Below are positions 8,037 to 18,147 of a DNA stretch of 64,000 nt, in pieces (position 1 is the first letter of the stretch; each line of letters opens with the position of its first letter). Where the stretch lies: assembly GCF_900199215.1 (NCBI RefSeq), contig NZ_FZQA01000001.1, positions 372,001 to 436,000 on the forward strand. Reading direction: 5' to 3'. The notes under the pieces are model-generated. The model ran no database searches. It was not told the DNA's origin and worked only from the letters and a program-made list of their open reading frames with translations. Made by a program: the position numbers and the translations under genes. The DNA is from Amphiplicatus metriothermophilus. Lineage in GTDB: Bacteria > Pseudomonadota > Alphaproteobacteria > Caulobacterales > Parvularculaceae.

Positions 8037-9317
8037 TCATCGCCGATCATGAATACATTTCGTTAACATCACGCCGATCCCGGCGAATCCCACGGCGGCG
8101 AGGCGCCAGACCTGCCACAGGCTCGCCTCGATCGCGGCGGAGACCAGCACGGCCGCCGCCGCCCCGGCGAGCGCGGCCGCAAGCGGAGGCGCCGGATCGG
8201 CACGGGCCAGCAGCGCGAAGCCGGCGATCAGCACGACCCCGAACAGGGCCGCGCCCGGCAGGCCGAGCTCCAGCCAGATCTGCAGGAAGACGCTGTGCGG
8301 GTGGATCGGCAAAAGCGGAACCGGCCCCTCGGCGCCCGGGAGCGAAACCGTCGCGCCGGCCGCCGAATAGGCGCGCGCGAAATCGGCGCCGCAGCCCCAG
8401 GGCAGGCAGTCGAGCGCGAGCCCGCCCGCCGCGCGCCAGATGAAGAGCCGCTGGAGCCAGGAGAGCGGCAGCTCCCCGAACGCGCCGGTCGCCAGCGCCT
8501 CGGCGGGCAGGGCGGCGGCGAGAAGCGGCGCGGCGGCGAGCAGGCCGAGGGCGAGCCAGAAAAGCCCGCCGAGGACCCGGCGCGGGGCGGCGAGGGCCAG
8601 GGCGGCCGCCAGCGCGCCGGCCGCGAGCGCGGCGACGTTCGCCGCGATGGTCAGGCCCAGCGCGGCGGCGAGCGCGAGCGCGACGAGCGCGACCGGCGCC
8701 AGCGCCGGCGCGCGCATCCGCCCTTTCGCGTAGAGATGGACGAGCGCGGCGGCGGGAAAGACCGCCGGCGCAAGCGCGGTCAGCCCGCGTCCGAGCGCGG
8801 TGATGTCCTTGTGGCGCTCCGGCGAAAGATCCGCAGGCGGAGCGAGCGCCCGCAGAAGGCCGCCCGTGCGCGATTCGATAAACAACAGCGCGGCGCCGAG
8901 AATGACCGCCCCCGCGTAGAGCGCGGCGAGGCGCGGACGCGGTCCGCCCGACGCCGCCCAGACCGCCGCCCCGCACGCGAAAGCCGCGCCCGCGACATTG
9001 AGCGCGAGCTTGCCCGCCGCCGGCTGCGGCGACCACAGGCCGCTCGCCGCGATCCAGCCGCTCAGCGCCAGCACGGCGAGCGCGCCGGCGGTCAACGGAT
9101 CACGAAGATCGGGGCGGCGAATGATCCGGTTGCGGCCGAGCCGCCAAAGCTCGCCGCGCGTCGCGGCGAGAACGCCCGCGACCAGCATCAGCGGCGCGAA
9201 ACCGCGATGGGCGAACACGGCGAGCAAAGGCGCGGCGGCGAACAGAACGGCGTAGGCGGCGTCGATCGCGCGCGCATGAGCGCCGGGCGGGGGGACGTCG
9301 GGCGCGGGCGCGCTCAA
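8037..9317 (-). CDS. O-antigen ligase (Wzy_C) family membrane protein
   Basis: Polytopic inner-membrane protein, ~426 aa with about ten hydrophobic helices. A large periplasmic loop near the C-terminus carries the family signature [19 protein letters not shown]. Wzy_C proteins (WaaL ligase, Wzy polymerase and relatives) transfer or polymerise lipid-linked glycans. No in-frame ATG gives the first helix. The best start is TTG at 9317, which overlaps the thrS stop as TTGA and has AGGG/AAGG upstream; an internal ATG would delete a transmembrane segment. This implies translational coupling to thrS. The substrate is probably O-antigen or a related polymer made with the adjacent GT2, by inference from context. 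Confidence 0.78.
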   Translation of the reverse strand: MSAPAPDVPPPGAHARAIDAAYAVLFAAAPLLAVFAHRGFAPLMLVAGVLAATRGELWRLGRNRIIRRPDLRDPLTAGALAVLALSGWIAASGLWSPQPAAGKLALNVAGAAFACGAAVWAASGGPRPRLAALYAGAVILGAALLFIESRTGGLLRALAPPADLSPERHKDITALGRGLTALAPAVFPAAALVHLYAKGRMRAPALAPVALVALALAAALGLTIAANVAALAAGALAAALALAAPRRVLGGLFWLALGLLAAAPLLAAALPAEALATGAFGELPLSWLQRLFIWRAAGGLALDCLPWGCGADFARAYSAAGATVSLPGAEGPVPLLPIHPHSVFLQIWLELGLPGAALFGVVLIAGFALLARADPAPPLAAALAGAAAAVLVSAAIEASLWQVWRLAAVGFAGIGVMLTKCIHDRR

Positions 9318-11284
9318 GCCTTGCGCGCCCTGAGATCGGGCGGCGTCGCCTCTTCGCCGAGTCGGGCGGCCGCCTCGTCGAGGTCGAGGACCTCCTGGCG
9401 TTCGGCGCCGAGCCGGCGCAGCGAGACCTTGCGCTCGTCCGCCTCGCGCGCGCCGACGACGGCGATCGCGGGGACTTTGGCGTGAGAGTGTTCGCGCACC
9501 TTGTAGTTGATCTTCTCGTTGCGCAGATCGGTCTCGACCCGCAGGCCCTTCGCGGCGAGCAGGGCGGCGGCCTCTTTCGCGTAATCGTCCGCCTCCGACG
9601 TGATGGTCGCGACGACGACCTGAACCGGCGCGAGCCACAGGGGCAGCCGGCCGGCATAATGCTCGATCAGCAGGCCGATGAACCGCTCGAAGGTGCCGAG
9701 CACAGCCCGGTGCAGCATCACCGGCCGGCGCTTCGCCCCCGTCTCGTCGACATAGGAGGCATCGAGCCGCTCCGGCAGCACGTAGTCGAGCTGGAAAGTG
9801 CCCGCCTGCCACGTGCGGCCGATGGCGTCGGTGAGATGGAATTCGAGCTTCGGACCGTAAAACGCGCCCTCGCCTTCGGCATAATCGAAATCGAGGCCCG
9901 AAGCCGTCAGCGCGTCGGCGAGCGCTTTCTCCGCGCGATCCCAGACCGCATCTTCGCCGGCGCGGTTTTCCGGGCGCGTGGCGAGCTTGTAGCGGATGTC
10001 CGAGAGCCCCATGTCGTCATAGACGCGGGCGAAGAGCGCGAGGAAACGCTTCGTCTCATCCGTAATCTGATCTTCCCGGCAGAAGATGTGCGCATCGTCC
10101 TGGGTCATCTGGCGCACGCGCAAGAGGCCGTGCAGCCCGCCATGGGCCTCATTGCGATGGCAGCAGCCGAACTCGGCCATGCGGATCGGCAGGTCGCGAT
10201 AGGATTTCACGCCCTGCTTGAAGATCTGCACATGGGCCGGGCAGTTCATGGGCTTCAAGGCCATCAGCCCCGCCTCGCCGGACAGCACCGGCTTTCCTTC
10301 CTCCGTCGAGGGAATTTCATCGGGCACGACGAACATGTTCTCGCGGAACTTCGACCAGTGGCCCGACTTCTCCCAGAAGACGGAGTCGAGAAGCTGCGGG
10401 GTTTTCACCTCCACATAGCCGTCCTCGTCCTGGCGCCGGCGGATATAGGCTTCGAGCACGCGCCAGATCATGTAGCCTTTGGGATGCCAGAACACCGAGC
10501 CCTGGGCCTCCGGCTGGAAGTGGAACAGGCCGAGCTCGCGCCCCAGCCTGCGGTGATCGCGCTTTTCGGCCTCGTCGAGCCGCTGGAGATGCGCCTTCAG
10601 ATCCTTCTCACTGAGCCAGGCGGTCCCGTAGATCCGCTGCAGCATGGGGTTGCGGTGATCGCCCCGCCAGTATGCGCCGGCGACCTTCATCAGCTTGAAC
10701 GCCTTCCCGATATGCTTCGTGGACGGAAGATGCGGGCCGCGGCACAGGTCGTGCCAGTCGCCGTGCCAGTAGATTTTTATCTCCTCGCCCTCAGGCAGAT
10801 CGGCGATGATCTCGGCCTTGTAAGTCTCGCCGATCTTCTTGAAATGACGGATCGCCTCTTCCCGGTCCCAGACCTCCTTGCGGGTCGGGCGGTCCTCGTC
10901 GACGATCTCGGCCATGCGCGTTTCGATTCTTTCAAGATCGTCGCTGGAGAAGGGCTCGTCGCGGGCGAAGTCGTAATAGAAGCCGTCCTCGATGACCGGG
11001 CCGATGGTGACCTGCGTGCCGGGATAGAGCTCCTGCACCGCCTGGGCGAGCAGATGCGCCGCGTCGTGGCGGACGAGCTCCAGCGCCTGGGGGTCGTCGC
11101 GGGTGACGATCTCGACCGTCGCATCGCGCGCCACCGGCTCGAACAGATCCGTGAGCGCGCCGTCGACGCGCATCGCGATCGCCTTTTTGGCGAGCGACTT
11201 CGAGATCGACTCGGCGATGTCGGTTCCCGTGACGGGGCCGTCGAACCGGCGAACCGATCCGTCGGGAAGCGTGATGGCGACCAT
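9314..11284 (-). CDS. thrS: threonyl-tRNA synthetase
   Basis: Class II aminoacyl-tRNA synthetase charging tRNA-Thr. The 656 aa show the full bacterial architecture: N-terminal TGS domain (residues 1-60, starting [16 protein letters not shown]), editing domain with [11 protein letters not shown] and HDLCRGPH, a catalytic core with [14 protein letters not shown] and [12 protein letters not shown] (motif 2), and a C-terminal anticodon-binding domain ending near [13 protein letters not shown]. The start ATG follows GAAAGCCTGAGCTC, a modest SD. yidD lies upstream on the same strand. The stop overlaps the ligase-like gene. Confidence 0.98.
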   Translation of the reverse strand: MVAITLPDGSVRRFDGPVTGTDIAESISKSLAKKAIAMRVDGALTDLFEPVARDATVEIVTRDDPQALELVRHDAAHLLAQAVQELYPGTQVTIGPVIEDGFYYDFARDEPFSSDDLERIETRMAEIVDEDRPTRKEVWDREEAIRHFKKIGETYKAEIIADLPEGEEIKIYWHGDWHDLCRGPHLPSTKHIGKAFKLMKVAGAYWRGDHRNPMLQRIYGTAWLSEKDLKAHLQRLDEAEKRDHRRLGRELGLFHFQPEAQGSVFWHPKGYMIWRVLEAYIRRRQDEDGYVEVKTPQLLDSVFWEKSGHWSKFRENMFVVPDEIPSTEEGKPVLSGEAGLMALKPMNCPAHVQIFKQGVKSYRDLPIRMAEFGCCHRNEAHGGLHGLLRVRQMTQDDAHIFCREDQITDETKRFLALFARVYDDMGLSDIRYKLATRPENRAGEDAVWDRAEKALADALTASGLDFDYAEGEGAFYGPKLEFHLTDAIGRTWQAGTFQLDYVLPERLDASYVDETGAKRRPVMLHRAVLGTFERFIGLLIEHYAGRLPLWLAPVQVVVATITSEADDYAKEAAALLAAKGLRVETDLRNEKINYKVREHSHAKVPAIAVVGAREADERKVSLRRLGAERQEVLDLDEAAARLGEEATPPDLRARKA

Positions 11285-11370
11285 GAGCTCAGGCTTTCGA
11301 CCGTTTCTGCGGGCGCGAAGGGTTGTGCTTCCATGAGCGCGGCGGATTCGTCAAGGCTGCGGCGCGCGCG

Positions 11371-11799
11371 TCAGCCCGATGTCGGACGTGTCGAAGACGG
11401 CGCGCCCGGCGGGTTTTCGCTGTCCTTCGCGCGCGTCGAAGACTGATCGGGCGCGTCCGGAACCGCCCGCGCCGTCCAGGCCCAGTCGCCATAGCGCCAG
11501 ATGCGCCAGCCGGCGTCGGGCAGGCGCGCCGGCGCCGGGTCCCAACCGCTTCCCCCCAGCGGATGACAGCGGGAAAGGCGCGCGGCCGCCGCTACGGCGC
11601 CCCGGAAGGCGCCATGCCGGCGGATCGCCTCTGCAGCGTATTCCGAACAGGACGGCGCATAGCGGCAGCGCGCGCCGAGCGCGTAGAAGGCCGGCGATAA
11701 CGTCCGCTTATAGAGCCAGAGGAGCCCCAGCGCGGCGCGGGCGGCGATCCCCGGCGCGGCGCGCGGCTGCGATGCGGGACGCGGCGACATGCCTGACAT
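11371..11799 (-). CDS. yidD: membrane protein insertion efficiency factor YidD
   Basis: Small amphipathic protein (142 aa) that assists YidC in inserting inner-membrane proteins. The conserved core RCRYAPSCSEYAAEAIRRHG spans residues ~45-64, preceded by the amphipathic helix LGLLWLYKRTLSPAFYALGA, and RLSRCHPLGGSGWDP follows. Residues after ~100 form a low-complexity Pro/Ser-rich tail, longer than the usual 70-90-aa protein. It is not beside rpmH/rnpA/yidC as in many bacteria but upstream of thrS, and no terminator separates them. Confidence 0.93.
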   Translation of the reverse strand: MSGMSPRPASQPRAAPGIAARAALGLLWLYKRTLSPAFYALGARCRYAPSCSEYAAEAIRRHGAFRGAVAAAARLSRCHPLGGSGWDPAPARLPDAGWRIWRYGDWAWTARAVPDAPDQSSTRAKDSENPPGAPSSTRPTSG

Positions 11800-11838
11800 A
11801 TGGTCCCCTCCCGGCGCGGAGAAAAGCGGCCCCCAGCG

Positions 11839-11872
11839 AAAACGCCGCTCCGGGCGGGACCGGAGCGGCGTT
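11839..11872 (-). terminator. rho-independent terminator of aceA
   Basis: Perfect 13-base arms AACGCCGCTCCGG / CCGGAGCGGCGTT with a 6-base loop. Read on the minus strand the stem is followed by TTTTC. It lies 46 bases after the aceA stop and before yidD. Confidence 0.85.
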
Positions 11873-11917
11873 CCTCGCGGGCGTCCTCCCTAGACGCCAG
11901 CCTCCCTCGGCAGGGCC

Positions 11918-13216
11918 TTACTCCGCCGCGACCTGCGCCGCCCTGAACTGGGCGGTCTCGGTCGACTCGGCCATGGCGACAGTCGACGCCTGACCGCCGG
12001 AAAGCGTGTTCGCCACGAGATCGAAATAGCCCGTGCCGACCTCGCGCTGATGGCGCGTGGCTTCATAGCCGAGCTTCTCGGCGGCGAATTCCGCCTGCTG
12101 AAGCTCCGAGTAGGCCGCCATGCCGCGCTCGCGATAGCCATGGGCGAGCGTGAACATGGAATGATTGAGCGCGTGGAACCCGGCGAGGGTGACGAACTGG
12201 AACTTGTAACCCATGGCGCCGAGCTCGCGCTGGAACTTGGCGATGGTGGCCTTGTCGAGCTTCGCCTCCCAGTTGAAGGACGGCGAGCAGTTATACGCCA
12301 TCATCTTGCCGGGAAATTCCTTCTGGATCGCCTCGGCGAATTTGCGCGCGTCGTCGAGATCGGGATGCGAGGTCTCCCACCACAGAAGATCCGCATGCCG
12401 CGCATAGGCGAGCCCGCGGGCGATGCAGTGGTCGAGGCCGGTCCCCTCCTTCAGGCGATAGAAGCCTTCCGGCGTGCGGCCCTGATCGAAGTCGATGAAG
12501 CGATGGTCGCGCTCGTCGATGTCGGAAGTGATGAGTTTCGCCGACTCCGCGTCGGTGCGCGCGACCAGGATCGTCGGCGCGCCGCATACGTCCGCCGCCA
12601 AGCGCGCCGCGGAAAGATTGCGTTCATGGGCCTTGGTCGGAATCAGCACCTTGCCGCCGAGATGGCCGCATTTCTTCTCCGACGCGAGCTGGTCCTCGAA
12701 ATGGACGCCGGCCGCACCCGCTTCGATATAGGCCTTCATGATCTCGAAGCAGTTGAGGGGCCCGCCGAAGCCGGCCTCCGCGTCGGCGACGATGGGCAGG
12801 AAGTAGTCGCGCTTCGCGCCGCCTTCCGAATGCTCGATCTGATCGGCCCGCCGCAGCGCGTTGTTGATGCGCCGGGCGAGTTCAGGCCCGGAATTGGCCG
12901 GATAGAGCGACTGGTCGGGATAGACCTGGCCCGCGACATTGGCGTCGCCGGCGACCTGCCAGCCCGACAGATAGATCGCCTTGAGGCCGGCCTTGGCCAT
13001 CTGGATCGCCTGATTGCCGCTGAGCGCGCCCAGCGCGTTCACATAAGGCTCGTTCTTCAGCAGATCCCACAGCTTCGCCGCGCCGCGCTCGGCGAGGGTG
13101 TAGGCGATGTCGATCGAGCCCCTGAGGCGCAGGACGTCTTCCGGCGCGTAGTTGCGCTCGACGCCGTCGAAACGGTCCTCGGCTGCGGCGGGAACGAGAT
13201 CCTTGAACGTGGCCAT
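11918..13216 (-). CDS. aceA: isocitrate lyase
   Basis: First enzyme of the glyoxylate shunt, cleaving isocitrate to glyoxylate and succinate and so allowing growth on acetate or fatty acids. 432 aa, usual bacterial length. The catalytic signature KKCGHLGGK is at residues 181-189 (Cys183), and the Mg-binding region [10 protein letters not shown] is at ~143-152. The ATG at 13216 follows CCGGAGTCGTTATTC; a longer frame to 13390 crosses the regulatory region and was rejected. Malate synthase is not in the window. It is divergent from an XRE regulator of the type that controls this gene, with AT-rich repeats between, and a strong terminator follows. Confidence 0.97.
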   Translation of the reverse strand: MATFKDLVPAAAEDRFDGVERNYAPEDVLRLRGSIDIAYTLAERGAAKLWDLLKNEPYVNALGALSGNQAIQMAKAGLKAIYLSGWQVAGDANVAGQVYPDQSLYPANSGPELARRINNALRRADQIEHSEGGAKRDYFLPIVADAEAGFGGPLNCFEIMKAYIEAGAAGVHFEDQLASEKKCGHLGGKVLIPTKAHERNLSAARLAADVCGAPTILVARTDAESAKLITSDIDERDHRFIDFDQGRTPEGFYRLKEGTGLDHCIARGLAYARHADLLWWETSHPDLDDARKFAEAIQKEFPGKMMAYNCSPSFNWEAKLDKATIAKFQRELGAMGYKFQFVTLAGFHALNHSMFTLAHGYRERGMAAYSELQQAEFAAEKLGYEATRHQREVGTGYFDLVANTLSGGQASTVAMAESTETAQFRAAQVAAE

Positions 13217-13319
13217 GAATAACGACTCCGGAAACTGACTGGGTTGACCTGCGCAGCCTGGCGCCTTCGCAGATGCGAAGCGAGCTTTTCCGGGCGCCGT
13301 TGTCACTAGCGTCACGTAT

Positions 13320-13351
13320 AATTTTGTGAAATTGTGTATTTTGTAAATTTT
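13320..13351. promoter_or_regulatory. operator-like direct repeats between aceA and its regulator
   Basis: Two related AT-rich 14-mers, AATTTTGTGAAATT (13320-13333) and ATTTTGTAAATTTT (13338-13351), start 18 bases apart. The first is also an inverted repeat (AATTT/AAATT). This is the most AT-rich part of a 179-base divergent intergenic region, and it probably holds promoter and regulator-binding sites. ScfR/RamB-type regulators bind TTTGCAAA-like sites; the resemblance is only general. Confidence 0.5.
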
Positions 13352-13395
13352 CAGGCCGAAGCCCGCCTCAAGGCTTGCAATGCGGACCATCGGAC

Positions 13396-14805
13396 ATGGC
13401 GGCCAGAAAGCGTAAACTTTACCTCGGACCCCAGATTCGCCGGCTGCGGCGCGAGCGCGGGATCACCCAGGCGCAGATGGCCGCCGAGCTCGGCGTGTCG
13501 CCGTCCTACGTCAATCTCGTCGAGCGCAATCAACGCCCCGTCTCGGCCGATCTGCTGGTCCGGCTCGCCCAGGCTTACGATCTCGACCTATCGGCCTTTT
13601 CCGACGAACGCGCGGAGGATTTGTTCGTCGCCCTCAACGACGCCTTCGCCGACCCCATCTTCCAGAACGCCGGGGCGACCCGCGAAGACGCGCACGAGCT
13701 GGCCGCCGGCAATCCGGTGCTGGGCGAGGCGGTGGCCGCGCTCTACCGCGCCTACCGCCAGGCCCAGCACGAGCTCATCGAGGCGCGCGCCGGGGGGCGG
13801 GCCGGCGCGGACGATCCGGTCGAAGAGGCGCGCGATTTCATTCAGGCGCACGGAAACTATTTCGCCCCCCTAGACGAGGCGGGCGAGGCGGTCGCCGCCG
13901 AAGCGGGCCGGGGCGATCTGTTCGCCGCCCTCGCGCGCCGGTTTCAGGAGCGCCATCGGCTGCGCGCGCGCGTGCTGCCCGCGGACGTGATGGCGGGCGC
14001 CTGGCGCCGGCTCAACCGTCACGCCGGCGAGCTTTCCATCTCGGAAAGCCTCGACCAGGCGAGCCGGAGCTTCCATCTCGCCCTGCAGCTCGCGCTGGTC
14101 GAACAGGCCAGGACGCTCGACCGGCTGGTGAATGAGGCGAAATTCGAGACCGACGCCGGCCGCCGGCTCGCGCGCGCCGCGCTCGCCAATTACGCGGCCG
14201 GCGCGATCATGATGCCCTACCGGGCCTTTCTCGACGCCGCCCGGTCGCTCAAATACGACGTCGAGGCCCTAGGTCGCCGCTTCGGCGCGAGCTTCGAGCA
14301 GGTCGCCCACCGCCTCACGACGCTGCAAAGGCCGGGCGCGGAGGGAATTCCCTTCTTTTTCCTGCGGGTCGACGCGGCCGGCAACGTCTCGAAGCGCTAT
14401 TCCGGCGGGGTCTTTCCCTTCGCGCGCCATGGCGGCTCGTGCCCCTTATGGAACGTGCACGAAGCGTTCAGGACGCCGCGGCGGGTGCTAACGCAGATCG
14501 TCGCCCTGCCCGACGGGACGCGCTATTTCTCCATCGCGCGGACCGTGCATGGCGGGGCTGGCTATTACGGCGCGCCGCAGGCCGAGCGGGCGGTCGCGCT
14601 CGGCTGCGCGCTTGAGCATGCCGGCGGGCTCGTCTATGCGCAGGGCATGGACCTCGCCGCCGCCCGCCCGACGCCGATCGGCGTCACCTGCCGCCTGTGC
14701 GAGCGGCCAGACTGCGCCGCGCGCGCCCATCCGCCGTTGCGCCGGCGCCTCGTGGTCGACGAGCATCGCCGGCTTGCGACGCCCTTCGGCTTCGCGTTCG
14801 ACTGA
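13396..14805 (+). CDS. short-chain fatty acyl-responsive XRE regulator (ScfR/RamB-like)
   Basis: DNA-binding regulator of 469 aa. An N-terminal XRE helix-turn-helix (residues ~12-60: [20 protein letters not shown] then [15 protein letters not shown]) is followed by a long ligand-sensing region with an IrrE/ImmA-like segment (~160-290) and a C-terminal domain with [14 protein letters not shown] and a CRLCERPDC cysteine cluster. This architecture belongs to regulators of glyoxylate-shunt and propionate genes that sense acyl-CoA status. Divergence from aceA fits that role. ATG 13396 has GGAC-type spacing; an upstream TTG at 13375 is less likely. Whether it activates or represses aceA is not visible. 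Confidence 0.85.
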   Translation: MAARKRKLYLGPQIRRLRRERGITQAQMAAELGVSPSYVNLVERNQRPVSADLLVRLAQAYDLDLSAFSDERAEDLFVALNDAFADPIFQNAGATREDAHELAAGNPVLGEAVAALYRAYRQAQHELIEARAGGRAGADDPVEEARDFIQAHGNYFAPLDEAGEAVAAEAGRGDLFAALARRFQERHRLRARVLPADVMAGAWRRLNRHAGELSISESLDQASRSFHLALQLALVEQARTLDRLVNEAKFETDAGRRLARAALANYAAGAIMMPYRAFLDAARSLKYDVEALGRRFGASFEQVAHRLTTLQRPGAEGIPFFFLRVDAAGNVSKRYSGGVFPFARHGGSCPLWNVHEAFRTPRRVLTQIVALPDGTRYFSIARTVHGGAGYYGAPQAERAVALGCALEHAGGLVYAQGMDLAAARPTPIGVTCRLCERPDCAARAHPPLRRRLVVDEHRRLATPFGFAFD

Positions 14806-14824
14806 GCCGGAAGGAGCGCCGCCG

Positions 14825-15613
14825 ATGGCCCGCGACGCCAAGCCGCCCGTGTCCGCTTACATCCGCGCCCGGAATGAAGCGCGGATGATCGCGGACGTCG
14901 CGCGCGCCGCGCTGCAAGTCGCCGACGAGGTCGTGGTCGTGGATTCGGGCTCGACCGACGACACAGCGCGCCTCGCCGCAGAAGCCGGAGCGCGCGTCGT
15001 GCGTCAGGACTGGCTTGGCAACGGCCATCAGAAACGCTTCGCCGAGGAGCAATGCCGCCACGACTGGCTGCTCGATCTCGATGCGGATGAAATCGTAACG
15101 CCGGAGCTGGCGGCGGAAATTCGCGCCCTGTTCGACGGCGGCGAGCCGCCCCGCCCCGTCTACCGCACGCCGATGGCGATCGCCCCGCCGGTCGGCGAGC
15201 CGTGGACGCGCTTCGGCCTTGCGAAACGCTGCAAGCTCTACGATCGCCGCGTCGTGCGCGCGCCCGCGCACGCCGCCTGGGACCAGTTCGCCGTTCCGGC
15301 CGGCGTCAAGACGGGTCGGCTGAAGAACCCCATCATCCACCACGCCTTCGCGGACACGGCCCATCTCGTCGACAAGCTCAACCGCAATTCGTCGACGCGC
15401 GCGCGGGAGCTTGCGCCCAAGCCCATGCCGGTTCTCGCGCTGCGCGTCTTTTTCGGCCTGCCTTTCTATTTCGCGCGGCGCTATCTTCTCGACGGGCTTT
15501 TTCGCGGCGGCGTCTACGGCTTTTCCTTCGCGCTGCTGTCGGCCTGGGGACGCTGGCTGCGGGACGTGAAGATGTTCGAGCGGCGAAAGAAAGAAGCGGA
15601 GCGCCGGAAATGA
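14825..15613 (+). CDS. glycosyltransferase family 2, LPS-core type (WaaE/KdtX/LgtF-like)
   Basis: GT2 enzyme of 262 aa. Motifs are YIRARNEARMI (residues ~12-22), VVVDSGSTDDT (~39-49) and the metal-binding LLDLDADEIVTP (~80-91). The C-terminal region has a hydrophobic VFFGLPFYFARRYLLDGLF followed by a basic end, as in WaaE/KdtX glycosyltransferases that add glucose to the LPS inner core at the cytoplasmic membrane face. The ATG follows GGAAGGAGCGCC. It follows the regulator gene by 19 bases and overlaps the next FkbM gene by 4 bases (ATGA), so the two are co-translated. The acceptor is inferred from family only. Confidence 0.87.
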   Translation: MARDAKPPVSAYIRARNEARMIADVARAALQVADEVVVVDSGSTDDTARLAAEAGARVVRQDWLGNGHQKRFAEEQCRHDWLLDLDADEIVTPELAAEIRALFDGGEPPRPVYRTPMAIAPPVGEPWTRFGLAKRCKLYDRRVVRAPAHAAWDQFAVPAGVKTGRLKNPIIHHAFADTAHLVDKLNRNSSTRARELAPKPMPVLALRVFFGLPFYFARRYLLDGLFRGGVYGFSFALLSAWGRWLRDVKMFERRKKEAERRK

Positions 15614-16461
15614 CGGATGCGGACGAGCCGCCCTTCGGCGCCTTCGCGCCCTCGCCGATGCAGATGCGCGCGCGCCGGCTCGCCCACGCCCTTCCCGACA
15701 ATTACTGGGGCCGGCGCGCAGCCTCGCTGCTGATCGGGCCTGCCGGCGCGCGCGCGCGGCGGGCCTTCGACGTCGACATTTTCGGCTCGCAGCGCGCGCG
15801 GCTCCATCCTTACGACAATATCTGCGAAAAGCGCGTCTACGCCACGCCGCAGCTCTGGGACGCGAAGGAGCGCGCGGCCCTGGCGCGCGCCATTTCGCAA
15901 TCCGCAGACGGCGTGTTTCGCTTCGTCGACATCGGCGCCAATGTCGGCCTCTACGCGCTTTACGCCCGCGCGCGCTGTCTCGACGCCGTCAAGACGTTGC
16001 GCGCGATCTGCGTCGAGCCGGACCCGGAGATGCGCGCGCGGCTCGCCTTCAACGCCGCGGCCTCGGGCGCCGAGGAGGACCTGGCCGTTCTTCCCTATGC
16101 GGCCGCCGGCGAAGACGGTCCGGTGCGTTTCGCGGTCAACGTGGAAAGCCGCGGCATGAGCCGCATCGACCCCGCCGGCGGGCTTCGCGTCGAAGGGCGG
16201 AGCATCCTGTCGATCTTGCGCGAGGAGGGCCTTGCCCGCGTCGACGCCATGAAGATCGACATCGAGGGCCATGAATACGCCGTGCTCGAATCTTTCTTCG
16301 CCGACGCGCCGGACGCGCTTCTGCCCGAACTTCTGATCCTTGAGATTTCGCATGAACGCGAGAACCGGCGCGCCGGCGCGCTCGCGCTGGAAAGCGGCTA
16401 TCGCGAGCTGTTCCGTACCCGTCTTAATCTCGTGGCGATCCGCGCTCAGGCGTCCGGATAG
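15610..16461 (+). CDS. FkbM family methyltransferase (second copy)
   Basis: SAM-dependent methyltransferase of 283 aa. The SAM motif FRFVDIGANVGLYALYA lies near residue 100, the post-I acidic CVEPDPEMRARL follows, and the family marker MKIDIEGHEYAVLE is at ~214-227. It is translationally coupled to the LPS-core-type glycosyltransferase by an ATGA overlap, which points to methylation of a sugar in the same glycan. It shares little beyond fold with the FkbM protein at 3996. It converges on ppk2, whose stop is inside its 3' end (16446-16461 overlap). Confidence 0.87.
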   Translation: MTDADEPPFGAFAPSPMQMRARRLAHALPDNYWGRRAASLLIGPAGARARRAFDVDIFGSQRARLHPYDNICEKRVYATPQLWDAKERAALARAISQSADGVFRFVDIGANVGLYALYARARCLDAVKTLRAICVEPDPEMRARLAFNAAASGAEEDLAVLPYAAAGEDGPVRFAVNVESRGMSRIDPAGGLRVEGRSILSILREEGLARVDAMKIDIEGHEYAVLESFFADAPDALLPELLILEISHERENRRAGALALESGYRELFRTRLNLVAIRAQASG

Positions 16462-17237
16462 TAGTCCTTCACGAGATAGCGCCGCTCGACGCCGGTGCGC
16501 TCATAGCCCGCCTCCTCCATGCTCTGACGCGGCGGCAGCGCGATCGGCGCGAAGGCTTCTTCGTTGAACTCGTAGGGAATATTGTCGAGAATCGAACGGA
16601 TGGCGTTGAGCCGCCCCTTTCGCTTGTCGTCGCCGTCGATCACGCGCCACGGCGCGTGATCGGTGCTCGTCGTCTCCAGCATCTTGTTGCGATGTTTGGA
16701 GAATTCGGCCCAGCGCCGGCGCGCTTCGAGGTCGACAGGCGACAGCTTCCAGCGCTTGCGGGGATCGCAGGCGCGATCCTGAAAGCGGCGTTCCTGCGTC
16801 TCCTCGGAGATCTGGATCCAGTATTTGAGGAGAATGATCCCGCTGTCGATCAGCATCTTCTCGAACAACGGGACCTCGCGCATGAAGGCTTCGTGCTGCT
16901 GGGGCGTGCAGAAGCCCATGACCGGCTCGACCACCGCGCGGTTGTACCAGGAGCGGTCGAACAGAACGATCTCGCCCCCGGAAGGCAGATGCGCGACGTA
17001 GCGCTGGAAATACCATTGCGTCCGTTCCCGGTCGGAGGGCTTGGGCAACGCCGCGATGCGCCAGACGCGCGCGTTCATCCGCCTCATGACGGTCTTGATG
17101 AGCCCGCCCTTACCGGCCGCGTCGCGCCCCTCGAACAGGATCGCGATTTTCATCCCCTTTCGCTGCACGGTCTCCTGCAGCTTGGCGAGCTCGAATTCGA
17201 GCTCGGCGAGTTCCTTTTCGTAGGCCTTTTTCTTCAC
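16446..17237 (-). CDS. ppk2: polyphosphate kinase 2
   Basis: Transfers phosphate between polyphosphate and nucleotides (GDP/ADP or AMP/NMP, depending on class). 263 aa, a single-domain class I/III-size protein. Walker A is GRDAAGKGG (residues 37-45), the lid/Walker B region is FDRSWYNRAVVEPVMGF (from 93), and the conserved FLRDCPxxER-type position reads VPLFEKMLIDSGIILLKYW. An N-terminal coiled coil (1-28) is basic. The start overlaps the hslO stop by 4 bases, making a hslO-ppk2 operon that links stress chaperoning with polyphosphate metabolism. Subclass cannot be assigned by eye. Confidence 0.94.
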   Translation of the reverse strand: MKKKAYEKELAELEFELAKLQETVQRKGMKIAILFEGRDAAGKGGLIKTVMRRMNARVWRIAALPKPSDRERTQWYFQRYVAHLPSGGEIVLFDRSWYNRAVVEPVMGFCTPQQHEAFMREVPLFEKMLIDSGIILLKYWIQISEETQERRFQDRACDPRKRWKLSPVDLEARRRWAEFSKHRNKMLETTSTDHAPWRVIDGDDKRKGRLNAIRSILDNIPYEFNEEAFAPIALPPRQSMEEAGYERTGVERRYLVKDYYPDA

Positions 17238-18124
17238 GCGGCGACCTCCCGCCCGTGACGGTCGAACAGATACTCCGTCCGGCAGAAATCGCAGGCGGCG
17301 CGGATGAAGCCGTCCTCGACCATGCCGGCGAGCGCGGCTTCGTCATAGCGGGCGAGCACGGCGGCGATCCGGCCGGCGTCGCAGCCGCACCAGGCGCGCA
17401 CGTCTTTCGCCTCGAAAGCGCGCACGCCCTCTTCGTGAAAGAGCCGGTAGAGCAGGCGCTCGGGCGAGAGATCGGGGTCGAGCAGTTCGTCCGCCTGCGT
17501 TGTTTCAAGCAGCGCGCCGGCGCGGGCCCACAGGTCGCGATCGCCTTCGCCGCCGGGCATGAGCTGCGCCATCACGCCGCCGGCGCGCCAGACCTCGCCT
17601 TCGCCGGGGCGCTGAACGCGCCCCGCGACGAGGCTGAGCGCGGTCGGGATCTGCTCGGACCGGGCGAAATAGCCGGCCGCCGCCGCCGCGAGGCTGTCGC
17701 CTTCGATGGGCGCGACGCCCTGATAGCGGTCCATGTCCGGGCCCTGATCGATGGTGAAGGCGAGATGGCCGCGGCCGACGAGCGCGCCAAGGCCGCGCGC
17801 GTCCGGCGCCGGCGCGTGCGCCACGCGCGCGGTCGCCCTGAGCCGCCCGTCGGTCCAATAGTCGGCGACGAGGAGCGGCACCGGCCCGTCGCCCTGCGCC
17901 TGAAGGGTCAGCCGCCCGCTGAATTTCAGGCTCGCGCCCATCATGGCGGCGAGGGCGGCGGCTTCCCCGACGAGCTCCTTTACCGGCGTCGAAAAGGGAT
18001 GGGGACGGAGAATGCGATCGATCGCCGACCCGAGACGGACGACGCGCCCGCGCACCGGCCCGCTTTCGAGCTGAAACGGCAGGATCCGGTCCTCGCGCGC
18101 GTCTGTTCGCCCGTTCTCCGCCAA
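17234..18124 (-). CDS. hslO: Hsp33 redox-regulated chaperone
   Basis: Holdase activated by oxidative unfolding, protecting cytoplasmic proteins from aggregation. 296 aa. The zinc-binding redox switch is intact at the C-terminus: Cys246 and Cys248 (WCGCDAGRI) and Cys278 and Cys281 (CDFCRTEYLF), the CxC...CxxC pattern of the family. N-terminal landmarks are VRGRVVRLGSAIDRIL and the GDGPVPLLVADYW strand. In many Alphaproteobacteria argD and argF lie between gcrA and hslO; here an ABC-2 permease occupies that place. It is translationally coupled to ppk2. Confidence 0.95.
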   Translation of the reverse strand: MAENGRTDAREDRILPFQLESGPVRGRVVRLGSAIDRILRPHPFSTPVKELVGEAAALAAMMGASLKFSGRLTLQAQGDGPVPLLVADYWTDGRLRATARVAHAPAPDARGLGALVGRGHLAFTIDQGPDMDRYQGVAPIEGDSLAAAAAGYFARSEQIPTALSLVAGRVQRPGEGEVWRAGGVMAQLMPGGEGDRDLWARAGALLETTQADELLDPDLSPERLLYRLFHEEGVRAFEAKDVRAWCGCDAGRIAAVLARYDEAALAGMVEDGFIRAACDFCRTEYLFDRHGREVAA

Positions 18125-18147
18125 AACCGTCTCCTATGCCGCGGCGG

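Noticed and set aside
13217-13390. N-terminal extension of isocitrate lyase
   Set aside because: It crosses the AT-rich divergent regulatory region; ATG 13216 with a good SD gives the standard length.
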